Source: Pseudomonadota bacterium
GTDB lineage: Bacteria; Pseudomonadota; Gammaproteobacteria; Competibacterales; Competibacteraceae
Direction: 5' to 3'
DNA length: 5,722 nt
NCBI GenBank assembly: GCA_018262135.1
Contig: JAGTSD010000132.1
Location: 1 to 5,722 of the forward strand
In this document: in pieces, positions 1 to 5,722 of the stretch
How positions within the stretch are numbered: the stretch's first letter is position 1
Layout: the number at the start of each line of letters is the position of its first letter
Notes under the pieces: generated by a model
Told to the model about the DNA's origin: nothing
The model's database searches: none
Seen by the model: only the letters and a program-made list of their open reading frames with translations
Program-made: the position numbers and the translations under genes

Positions 1-2390
1 ATCGGCCGTTGCGCCGGCGACAGCAGGTGCAAGGTCACCGCAATCCGCCCGCCGGCGATGCGCGGGGTATCCGCCAGCCCGAACAGTTCCTGCAATTTCA
101 CCGCCAGCACCGGCGGCCCGCCCGGCGTGTAGCGCAACCGCAGGCGCGAGCCGCTGGGCACTGGCAGATGGGTCGGCGCCAATTCGTTCAACCGCGCCCG
201 CTGCCGATGATCCAGCAGCGCCTGGAGCGCCGCCGCCAGGTCCAGCCGCGGCAAGTGCTCGCGCCGGGTCATACCGTCCAGCCAAGGCGCCAGCCACTCG
301 TCCAGATGATCGGCCAGCCAGCCGTCGGCCACATCCGGCCAGCCGTCTTCCGGGAACCAGGATCGCAATGACATTACCCTCACCTGCCAGTCGCGCAATT
401 CATCGCTCCACGGCAAGCGGTCCAGCCCCATCCGGCGGATGCCGGCCAGCATGGCCTGTCGCAATGCTGCCGGGTCGGCGTCCGCCAGGGGAGCGCTGGC
501 AAGGATCAGAGCGCCGAGTCGCCGGTCCCGGCGGGCGACCACCGCCGCCTGCCGCTCGTCCCAGTTCACTTCCGCGACCGTCCGCACCCGCGCGGCAAGG
601 TGCGTTTCCAGATCGGCGGGAGCGACGGGCGCGGCCAGCCAGATCCGACCCTCGCCGACGCCGGCGTCCAGGTGCGCCACGGCCAGCCAGTCGCGGCCCA
701 GCAACGGATCGCCGGCCAGCAGCCGCGCGCCGCGCCCGCTGGCCAGCAGATAACGGTCCGGGCCGCCCTCGCGCCGACGCGCCACTCGGTCGGGATAGGC
801 CAGCGCCAGCAGCAGGCCGACGGTTTCCGCCGCTGGCGGCGCTTCAGGGCCGGAACCGACTCGCAACAGTTGCCGCCAGCGCCGCGCCGCCTGTTCGACC
901 CGGACGCAGGCGGCGGGATCGGCCAGCCCGCGCCGCACGCCGTCATGCCGGAAGGCGTACAGGGCATCCAGCCGGGCTGTCAGATCGCAGCCGAAAGGAT
1001 GCTCGCCGCGCAACAAATCACGTTCTTCCAACAGAGCGGCCAGATCGGCGGCCAGCGCGCCCTGGCCGAGCGCCGCACCGCGCCGCAGCAGGTGCGCCAG
1101 CCGGGGATGGGTCGGCAATTCCGCCAGGTCCCGGCCGGTCGGCGTGATGCGCCCCTGCTCGTCCAGCGCCTCCAATTCGGTCAGCAGGGTGCGGGCCTGC
1201 GCCAGCGCGCCCGACGGCGGTGGATCGAGCCAGGCCAGCGCCAGCGGATCGTTCACCCCCCATTGCGCCAGTTCCAGCGCCAGGGGCGCCAGATCGGCGT
1301 CGAGGATTTCCGGCGTGCGGCGCGGTCGCAACCGGTTCTGGGTGGCCTCGCTCCACAGGCGGTAACACACGCCCGGCCCCAGCCGGCCGGCGCGACCGGC
1401 GCGCTGTTCGGCGGCGTCGGCGGCGATGCGCACCGTCTCCAAGCGGGTCAGGCCGCTGCGCGGATCGAAGCGGGGAACGCGGGTCCAGCCGGCGTCCACC
1501 ACGATGCTGATTCCCTCAATGGTCAGGCTGGTTTCGGCGATAGGCGTGGCGAGCACGACCTTGCGCCGGCCAGCGGGATCGGGCTGAATGGCGCGTTGCT
1601 GGGCATCGCCGGGCAAATCGCCGTACAGGGGAACCAGTGCCAGTCCGACGCAGGCCGGTTCCGCTTCCAGCCGGCGCTGAACCTGGCGGATTTCACCTCC
1701 GCCCGGCAGAAAGACCAACAGGTCGCCGGCATGGCGGGACAGAGCGGTCAGCACGGCGCGCACCACAGCGTTGAGATCGAGGCCGTCGGGATCGCGCGGC
1801 AGGTAATGCCGGGTCACCGGATGGGCGCGGCCTTCACTGGTGACGAGGGGGGCGTCGCCCAGCAACCGGGCCACTGCCGCGCCGTCCAGGGTCGCTGACA
1901 TCACCAGCAGGCCCAGGTCCTCGCACAGGCCGCGCTGGCTGTCCAGGCACAGGGCCAGGGCCAGATCGGCGTGAAGACTGCGCTCGTGGAATTCGTCGAA
2001 AATGACCAGTCCCACCCCGTCCAGCGCCGGATCGCGTTGCAGGCGGCGGGTCAGAATACCTTCGGTCAGCACTTCGATCCGGGTCTGGCGCGATACTTGA
2101 TTCTCGAAACGGATGCGATAACCAACCGTTTGGCCGACCGGCTCGCCCAGCAGGCTGGCCATGCGCGCTGCCGCAGCCCGCGCCGCCAGCCGGCGCGGCT
2201 CCAGCAGCAGGATGGAGCGCCCGGCCAGCCACGGCTCGTCCAGCAGCGCCAGCGGGACCCGGGTAGTTTTGCCCGCGCCCGGCGGTGCTTGCAGCACCAG
2301 GGCAGCGGCATCGCGCAGCGCGGCCCGGATTGCCGGCAAGACCGGTTCGATGGGCAGCAGGGTGAGAGCAATCGCGGGTAGCAGTGTCAA
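1..2390 (-). CDS. hrpB: ATP-dependent RNA helicase HrpB, C-terminus cut by window edge
   Basis: DEAH/DExH-family helicase of the HrpB type, a cytoplasmic NTP-driven RNA helicase whose substrate in most bacteria is poorly defined. The minus-strand frame is open from 2438 to the window edge, and I found no in-frame stop by checking each TTA, CTA and TCA. From TTG at 2390 it shows Walker A PPGAGKTT (residues 36-43), LLEPRRLAAR (motif Ia, 62-71), TEGILTR (109-115), DEFHER (motif II, 132-137), SAT (motif III, 165-167), an ATPIAETSLTIEG segment, and QRAGRAGR (motif VI, 329-336). The visible end, LLSPAQRP, matches a conserved near-terminal HrpB stretch. About 796 codons are seen, and by comparison with E. 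coli HrpB roughly 45 residues are missing. No in-frame ATG precedes Walker A; TTG at 2390 puts LLPIEPVLPAI where relatives have SLPVAAVLPEL. No Shine-Dalgarno is obvious, so the start is less certain than the identity. It is divergent from the L,D-transpeptidase gene. Confidence 0.96.
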   Translation of the reverse strand, partial: MTLLPAIALTLLPIEPVLPAIRAALRDAAALVLQAPPGAGKTTRVPLALLDEPWLAGRSILLLEPRRLAARAAAARMASLLGEPVGQTVGYRIRFENQVSRQTRIEVLTEGILTRRLQRDPALDGVGLVIFDEFHERSLHADLALALCLDSQRGLCEDLGLLVMSATLDGAAVARLLGDAPLVTSEGRAHPVTRHYLPRDPDGLDLNAVVRAVLTALSRHAGDLLVFLPGGGEIRQVQRRLEAEPACVGLALVPLYGDLPGDAQQRAIQPDPAGRRKVVLATPIAETSLTIEGISIVVDAGWTRVPRFDPRSGLTRLETVRIAADAAEQRAGRAGRLGPGVCYRLWSEATQNRLRPRRTPEILDADLAPLALELAQWGVNDPLALAWLDPPPSGALAQARTLLTELEALDEQGRITPTGRDLAELPTHPRLAHLLRRGAALGQGALAADLAALLEERDLLRGEHPFGCDLTARLDALYAFRHDGVRRGLADPAACVRVEQAARRWRQLLRVGSGPEAPPAAETVGLLLALAYPDRVARRREGGPDRYLLASGRGARLLAGDPLLGRDWLAVAHLDAGVGEGRIWLAAPVAPADLETHLAARVRTVAEVNWDERQAAVVARRDRRLGALILASAPLADADPAALRQAMLAGIRRMGLDRLPWSDELRDWQVRVMSLRSWFPEDGWPDVADGWLADHLDEWLAPWLDGMTRREHLPRLDLAAALQALLDHRQRARLNELAPTHLPVPSGSRLRLRYTPGGPPVLAVKLQELFGLADTPRIAGGRIAVTLHLLSPAQRP

Positions 2391-2510
2391 AGGAATACGT
2401 TCGGCGGAGTGGAGAGAACAGGGAACAGCGATTTCGCGTCAGGTTGCGTTGCCGCGTGCATTTTTGAGGCGGTTTAACTATGGTAGGGGCTGAAATTATC
2501 AGTCACTACT

Positions 2511-2533
2511 GCTCTCTAAACTTTTAAGAGAGC
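2511..2533. repeat. 23-base interrupted dyad in the divergent spacer
   Basis: GCTCTCT (2511-2517) and AGAGAGC (2527-2533) are perfect inverted arms of 7 bases. Two further A-T pairs lie inside an A-A mismatch, leaving a CTT loop. There is no T-run on either side, so it does not look like a terminator. It sits in the AT-rich spacer between hrpB and the transpeptidase gene. A minus-strand -10-like GATAAT (complement of 2495-2500) would place its -35 region at about 2518-2523, inside the dyad. An operator role is inference only. The rest of the 2391-2642 spacer shows no gene. Confidence 0.4.
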
Positions 2534-2575
2534 ACAAGCATTGGTTGTTGTTATTGTAGCTAAACCGTGGTTTTT

Positions 2576-2604
2576 TTGATACTCTGTGGATATGATGATA
2601 CGAT
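2576..2604 (+). promoter_or_regulatory. sigma70-like promoter for the L,D-transpeptidase gene
   Basis: TTGATA (2576-2581, 5 of 6 to the -35 consensus) is followed after exactly 17 bases by TACGAT (2599-2604, 4 of 6 to the -10 consensus), inside an AT-rich stretch. Transcription would begin near 2611 and give a leader of about 30 bases before ATG 2643. This supports 2643 over the earlier in-frame starts at 2586, 2592 and 2595, which would lie within the promoter. No transcript data were available. Confidence 0.45.
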
Positions 2605-2642
2605 ATAGTATGTCCATCAAAAGCCTTGAGTTTATCGTCGCC

Positions 2643-4535
2643 ATGTCGAAGCGAATTATCTTACCCCTATGGGTTTGCAGCCTGGTGGGGGCTTGCGCGT
2701 TCAATCCCTGGCCGGTGCTTGCGCAAATGGCCGATGGGCCGGAGTCCCAGGCGCGAAGCACCACTGCGCCGATGGTGGCCAGCCTGAATGCGTCCCTGCC
2801 GTCGGAAGCTGCCAAACCCGCCGGTGATGCCGAGCCGGCGGCCGATGAAATGGAGCCGGACGCGCCCGCCGAAGCGTCGCCACAACCGGCGGAAGCCGCC
2901 GCACCGCCGCCCCTGCCGCCCTGCCCGGCGAGCGCCGCCAGTCTCGACGGCCGCATCGCCGGCCAGATTTGCCAGCGGGTGCGGACCGAGCCGCCGCCGA
3001 CCAGCCTGAAAGTAGACGGCCACGCCCTGCGGTCGCTGGAATCCACCATCCGGTTCTATGCCCAGCGCGATTACCAGGCCGGCTGGCTGGATGCCAGCGG
3101 CAACCCGTCGGCGGCAGCCGAGGATTTGCTGAAGGCTCTGGGCGAGGCCGATCAGGAAGGCTTGCGGAGCGCCGATTACCGGCCGGTCGAGTTGCGCAAG
3201 CGGCTTAATGCCGTTCGACAGCAGGGATCGGCGGCGGGCGATAGTTCGCTGGCCGAATTCGATCTGCTGTTCACCGATACGTTCCTGACCTATGGTTCCC
3301 ACTTGCTGGCCGGCCGGTTGCCGCCCCGCAAGGTGGATCCCGAATGGGAGATCAAGCCGCGTTCCCGCGATCTGGCGGTGGTGCTGCAGGAGGCGCTGGC
3401 CAGCGGGACGGTGATCCAGTCGTTGCAGGGGCTGCGGCCACGGGACAAGGGCTATGCCCAGTTGCGCGAGGCGCTGCGCCAGTACCGCGAGGTGGCGGCG
3501 GCAGGCGGCTGGCCAAAGGTAGCCGCCGGTCTGGGTTCGGGCGCGCAAGGTCCGCAGGTGCGGAATTTGCGCGCCCGGTTGCAGGCCAGCGGCGACCTGG
3601 CCGGCGGCGACGCAACTGGCCAGAACGGCTCGGCGGTGTTTGACAAGGTGGTGGCCGATGCGGTGCGCCGCTTTCAGAAACGGCATGGCCTGGCGGAAAC
3701 CGGAACCGTGAACGCTGCAACGCAAGCGGCGATGAACGTGCCGGTGACCGAGCGCATCCGCCAAGTCGAACTGAATCTGGAGCGCTGGCGCTGGATGCCG
3801 GACGAACTGGGCTCGCGCTACATCCTGGTCAACATCCCCAGCTTCAAGATGAAGGTGTTCGAGGATGACAAGCGGGTCATCGAATCGAAGGTGGTGGTGG
3901 GCCGGCAGGAACGGCAAACCCCGGCCTTCACCGCCAACATGGCCTATCTGGTGCTCAGCCCGAAGTGGTACGTGCCGCGCTCCATCGCGGTGAAGGACAA
4001 GCTGCCGCAACTGAAGCGCAGCCCCAACGCCCTGGCGCGGCAGAACATCCGGGTGTTCAACAGCGCCGGTAAGGAGATCAAACCGGGCGCGGTCAACTGG
4101 CGGGCGGTCAGCGCCGACAACTTCAACTATCAGTTGCGTCAGGACGCCGGACCTCGCAATGCGCTGGGCGGGATCAAGTTCATGTTCCCGAATCCCTACA
4201 ACGTCTATTTGCACGACACGCCGTCGCGCGAACTGTTCAGCCGCAACCAGCGCACCTTCAGCTCCGGCTGCATCCGGATTTCCAATCCGGTCGAGCTGGC
4301 CGAGTATCTGTTGAAATCCGATCCCAAATGGAATCGGAACAGGATCAAGACCGCCTCCACCAGCGGCCAGCAGCAGGTAGTCAACCTGCCGCAAAAAGTG
4401 CCGGTGTATTTGCTGTACTTGACTGCCTGGGTGGATGAGGACGGGCTGGTGAATTTCCGCAGCGACATCTATCAGCGTGACAAACCGATGGTTCGGGCGC
4501 TGTACCAAGGTGGCGCGGGCGGCAAGGGCGCGTAG
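2643..4535 (+). CDS. exported L,D-transpeptidase, LdtD/YcbB-like (YkuD domain)
   Basis: Periplasmic enzyme expected to form 3-3 cross-links in peptidoglycan, using a catalytic cysteine on tetrapeptide donor stems. The product is 630 residues; E. coli LdtD (YcbB) is about 615. Order: signal peptide 1-27 (MSKR n-region, hydrophobic core, likely cut VLA|Q); Ala/Pro/Glu-rich linker about 50-93; LdtD-type scaffold region about 125-270; PG_binding_1-like domain about 300-366 (GPQVRNLRARL, AVRRFQKRHGL, TGTVNAAT); YkuD domain about 392-565. The catalytic signature is H524 in YLHDTPSRELFS and C543 in SSGCIRI, with R545 following, very close to the LdtD motif. LVGAC (C18) could alternatively be a lipobox, but the longer signal with an AXA-like site fits better. 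ATG 2643 is preferred because it gives a compact signal peptide downstream of the promoter; the frame stays open upstream to GTG 2586. The Shine-Dalgarno is weak (TTGAG, 2626-2630). Two cysteines, C94 and C110, flank the scaffold start. The gene is divergent from hrpB, with truA downstream on the same strand. Confidence 0.93.
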   Translation: MSKRIILPLWVCSLVGACAFNPWPVLAQMADGPESQARSTTAPMVASLNASLPSEAAKPAGDAEPAADEMEPDAPAEASPQPAEAAAPPPLPPCPASAASLDGRIAGQICQRVRTEPPPTSLKVDGHALRSLESTIRFYAQRDYQAGWLDASGNPSAAAEDLLKALGEADQEGLRSADYRPVELRKRLNAVRQQGSAAGDSSLAEFDLLFTDTFLTYGSHLLAGRLPPRKVDPEWEIKPRSRDLAVVLQEALASGTVIQSLQGLRPRDKGYAQLREALRQYREVAAAGGWPKVAAGLGSGAQGPQVRNLRARLQASGDLAGGDATGQNGSAVFDKVVADAVRRFQKRHGLAETGTVNAATQAAMNVPVTERIRQVELNLERWRWMPDELGSRYILVNIPSFKMKVFEDDKRVIESKVVVGRQERQTPAFTANMAYLVLSPKWYVPRSIAVKDKLPQLKRSPNALARQNIRVFNSAGKEIKPGAVNWRAVSADNFNYQLRQDAGPRNALGGIKFMFPNPYNVYLHDTPSRELFSRNQRTFSSGCIRISNPVELAEYLLKSDPKWNRNRIKTASTSGQQQVVNLPQKVPVYLLYLTAWVDEDGLVNFRSDIYQRDKPMVRALYQGGAGGKGA

Positions 4536-4550
4536 CTCAGCTTTGGTGTG

Positions 4551-4711
4551 ATACCAATTCCTGGTAGATTTTGACTGTTAACAGGTACGCTGGGATGAAG
4601 TCGTAGGATGCGGTGAGCGTGCGAACCGCATCGGTCGCGATGGATGCGGTTCCTTCGTCACCGCATCCTACTCACCCACTGATTCCAATAAAACCTGTTG
4701 GGAACTGGTAT
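4551..4711. mobile_element. 161-base foldback, MITE-like, with 22-base terminal inverted repeats
   Basis: The left end (4551-4572, ATACCAATTCC...TTTT) and the reverse complement of the right end (4690-4711, ATACCAGTTCC...TTTT) agree at 16 of 22 positions, and all six differences are transitions. The first six bases and TTCC at positions 8-11 are identical. Both ends carry TA one base inside the terminus, as would result from insertion at TA (IS630/mariner-like), though this is not proven. No ORF of its own is credible. It fills most of the gap between the transpeptidase stop and truA and contains a nested REP pair. It could instead be a conserved RNA hairpin, since four of the six mismatches would become G-U pairs in RNA. 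Confidence 0.5.
4603..4671. repeat. BIME-like pair of inverted REP units with GTAG feet
   Basis: Unit 1 (4603-4632, plus strand) is GTAG followed by GATGCGGT ... ACCGCATC. Unit 2 (4643-4671, minus strand) is the same design reversed, ending in CTAC. The outer arms (4603-4616 and 4658-4671) are perfect 14-base inverted repeats, and the inner arms (4623-4632 and 4643-4652) are perfect 10-base inverted repeats. The octamer GATGCGGT thus occurs four times in alternating orientation, with gaps of 10, 10 and 9 bases. A GTAG foot next to an imperfect palindrome is the known layout of REP elements mobilised by RAYT (TnpA-REP) transposases. Such units can stabilise or attenuate transcripts between genes. 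Confidence 0.75.
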
Positions 4712-4723
4712 GAGGTATCGGCG

Positions 4724-4754
4724 ATCCCCCGGCCCTGGCGGTCGGGGGATTTTT
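4724..4754 (+). terminator. Rho-independent terminator-like hairpin upstream of truA
   Basis: ATCCCCCG (4724-4731) pairs perfectly with CGGGGGAT (4743-4750) around an 11-base loop. The last T of the stem plus TTTT (4751-4754) makes a run of five T before a C. The hairpin ends 21 bases before the truA ATG and 10 bases before its Shine-Dalgarno. It may end the transpeptidase transcript or attenuate read-through into truA. Almost no room remains for a truA promoter after it. Confidence 0.6.
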
Positions 4755-4764
4755 CGTTTGAAGC

Positions 4765-4768
4765 GGAG
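4765..4768 (+). promoter_or_regulatory. Shine-Dalgarno GGAG that fixes the truA start
   Basis: GGAG lies 7 bases before ATG 4776, the best-placed ribosome site in the window. It decides against the in-frame upstream ATG codons at 4698 and 4710. Those would add 22-26 residues not found in the family and would translate through the terminator-like hairpin. Confidence 0.7.
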
Positions 4769-4775
4769 CAAAGCC

Positions 4776-5564
4776 ATGCGCGTGGCGGTAGGCGTACAGT
4801 ACGACGGGGCCGGATTCCAGGGCTGGCAGGCGCAGCGGCCGGGCATGCGAACCGTGCAGATCGTGCTGGAGCAGGCGCTGGCCCGGGTAGCGGATCATCC
4901 GGTTCGGCTGGCGTGTGCTGGCCGCACCGATGCCGGGGTGCATGGGGTCGGCCAGGTGGCGCATTTCGACGCTACAGCGGTGCGTTCGGCGCGAAGCTGG
5001 GTGTTGGGCGGCAATGCCCATCTGCCGCCAGACCTCAGCCTGAGTTGGGCGCGGGACGTGCCGGACGATTTTCATGCCCGCTTTTCGGCGCTGGCCCGCC
5101 GCTATCGTTATCTGATCTTGAATCAGCCCCATCGCTCGGCGCTGTGGCGGGGCCGGGCGGCCTGGTGTTATCGGCCGCTCGATGCCGAACGGATGCACGA
5201 GGCCGGGCAGGCGCTGGTCGGCGAGCACGATTTCAGTGCGTTTCGCGCCGCCGCGTGCCAGGCCCGGCATCCGGTCCGGACAATCCACGAACTGACGGTA
5301 CGGCGGCGGGGCGATGGCCTGGTGCTGGAGGTGGAGGCGAATGCGTTCCTGCATCACATGGTGCGCAACATCGCCGGGGTGCTGATGGCGATTGGCGCCG
5401 GCGACCGGCCGGTCGAGTGGGTGCGGGAGGTGCTGGACCAGCGCGACCGGACGCGGGCGGGCGTGACCGCGCCGGCGGAGGGTTTGTATCTGCTGGTGGT
5501 GCGTTATCCGGTGCGGTTCGGCCTGCCGGCGGCGATTGCGGCCGTGCCGGAATTCGGGAGCTGA
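4776..5564 (+). CDS. truA: tRNA pseudouridine(38-40) synthase TruA
   Basis: Cytoplasmic tRNA modification enzyme that isomerises uridines 38, 39 and 40 in the anticodon stem-loop. The product is 262 residues; E. coli TruA is 270, with a slightly longer N-terminus. Visible family motifs: VGVQYDGAGFQGWQ (5-18), the catalytic loop AGRTDAGVH with nucleophile Asp52, GQVAHF (59-64), DDFHARFSALARRYRY (97-112, with the conserved Tyr110), GEHDFSAFRAAACQ in the second half, ANAFLHHMVRNIAGVLM, and a closing AEGLYLLVVRYP. The sequence appears intact, with all key residues present. The start at 4776 is set by a good Shine-Dalgarno and by homology. It is codirectional with the transpeptidase gene 240 bases upstream but separated from it by a repeat element and a terminator-like hairpin. 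It converges with the partial minus-strand gene, with the stop codons 36 bases apart. No convincing dedicated promoter is seen. Confidence 0.97.
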   Translation: MRVAVGVQYDGAGFQGWQAQRPGMRTVQIVLEQALARVADHPVRLACAGRTDAGVHGVGQVAHFDATAVRSARSWVLGGNAHLPPDLSLSWARDVPDDFHARFSALARRYRYLILNQPHRSALWRGRAAWCYRPLDAERMHEAGQALVGEHDFSAFRAAACQARHPVRTIHELTVRRRGDGLVLEVEANAFLHHMVRNIAGVLMAIGAGDRPVEWVREVLDQRDRTRAGVTAPAEGLYLLVVRYPVRFGLPAAIAAVPEFGS

Positions 5565-5600
5565 GCACCTGGATAACAACCCATCATTCAAGATCAGCCC

Positions 5601-5722
5601 TCAGCCGGCGGCCCAGTCGAACCGTTCCAGGTTGCGGCTGGCCTGGCTGAACTCGATGCCGACCAGGGTGATCGGCTGGCCCAGACCGCGATACTGGGCG
5701 GCGTAATCCCGCTCCCGGAGCT
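5601..5722 (-). CDS. C-terminal end of an AAA-ATPase/PD-(D/E)XK (PDDEXK_9-type) protein, partial
   Basis: Only the last 39 codons and the TGA stop (complement of 5601-5603) are in the window; the start lies to the right. The visible end reads RDYAAQYRGLGQPITLVG, then IEFSQASRNLERFDW. A Y-x-x-L-G-Q-P-I-x-L-x-G-x-E-F-S-x-x-x-R-N block is characteristic, from memory of the family, of the end of proteins that join an N-terminal AAA-ATPase-like domain (PF09820) to a C-terminal PD-(D/E)XK nuclease-like domain (PDDEXK_9, PF08011). Those proteins often occur in many copies per genome, and their function is not established. The gene converges on truA. No clear terminator is visible in the 36 bases between the stops (5565-5600). 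The family call rests on a short tail, so it is moderate. Confidence 0.7.
   Translation of the reverse strand, partial: LRERDYAAQYRGLGQPITLVGIEFSQASRNLERFDWAAG

Noticed and set aside
600..1898. 432-codon plus-strand open frame opposite hrpB
   Set aside because: It is in codon register with hrpB on the other strand, is rich in Gln, Arg, Gly and Ala, has no recognisable domain, and is explained by GC-rich codon use of the real gene.
2477..2506. Minus-strand GTGACT / CATAGT pair as an hrpB promoter
   Set aside because: Both boxes are 4 of 6 with 18-base spacing, and a nearby GATAAT competes. The evidence is too weak to list as a feature.
2586..2642. Upstream GTG/ATG starts extending the transpeptidase by 11-19 residues
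   Set aside because: They fall inside or at the edge of the best promoter and would bury the signal peptide behind a poor N-terminus.
2667..4508. 613-codon minus-strand open frame opposite the transpeptidase gene
   Set aside because: Despite its length, it mirrors the codons of a clear YkuD enzyme, is low in complexity and has no domain or ribosome site. It is a shadow frame.
4571..4599. TTGACT as a -35 box for a truA promoter inside the foldback
   Set aside because: At 17-base spacing the partner is GATGAA, only 3 of 6 to the -10 consensus, and the transcript would then meet the terminator-like hairpin.
4613..5650. 345-codon plus-strand frame overlapping truA
   Set aside because: It runs through the REP pair and hairpin, is Gly/Arg/Ala-rich without motifs, and competes with an unmistakable truA.
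1..5722. CRISPR array, tRNA or rRNA gene, toxin-antitoxin pair or defence cassette
   Set aside because: No spaced direct repeats or tRNA/rRNA signatures were noticed, and there is no small overlapping gene pair. The partial AAA/PDDEXK gene alone does not make a system.

Overview
The window is GC-rich chromosomal DNA from a gammaproteobacterium-like genome. The evidence is an HrpB-type helicase, an LdtD/YcbB-type L,D-transpeptidase and a TruA that all follow the Escherichia coli proteins motif by motif. A REP-type palindrome pair and the tail of an AAA-ATPase/PD-(D/E)XK protein, both common in environmental gammaproteobacteria, fit this. Genus cannot be told from the sequence alone.

Layout from left to right. 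The minus strand from position 2390 to the left edge is hrpB (ATP-dependent RNA helicase), cut only at its far C-terminus and apparently starting at TTG. An AT-rich divergent spacer of about 250 bases follows, with a dyad (2511-2533) and a good sigma70-like promoter (2576-2604) facing right. The plus-strand gene 2643-4535 encodes an exported, peptidoglycan-binding L,D-transpeptidase with the YkuD catalytic Cys and His. The 240-base gap after it is the most unusual part. A 161-base foldback (4551-4711) has diverged 22-base terminal inverted repeats and carries two inverted REP-like units, each with a GTAG foot. A Rho-independent terminator-like hairpin (4724-4754) comes next, then truA (4776-5564, tRNA pseudouridine synthase). 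At the right edge, the minus strand holds the last 39 codons of a gene (stop at 5601-5603) whose end resembles AAA-ATPase/PDDEXK_9 proteins; it converges on truA.

The genes do not form one pathway. hrpB and the transpeptidase are divergent, while the transpeptidase and truA are codirectional but separated by the repeat element and the hairpin. The hairpin lies about 190 bases from the transpeptidase stop but would lie about 28 bases from it if the foldback were removed. This suggests that a mobile repeat inserted between the transpeptidase and its own terminator. No new multigene system is visible here. The item most worth follow-up is the foldback/REP composite and its effect on truA expression.
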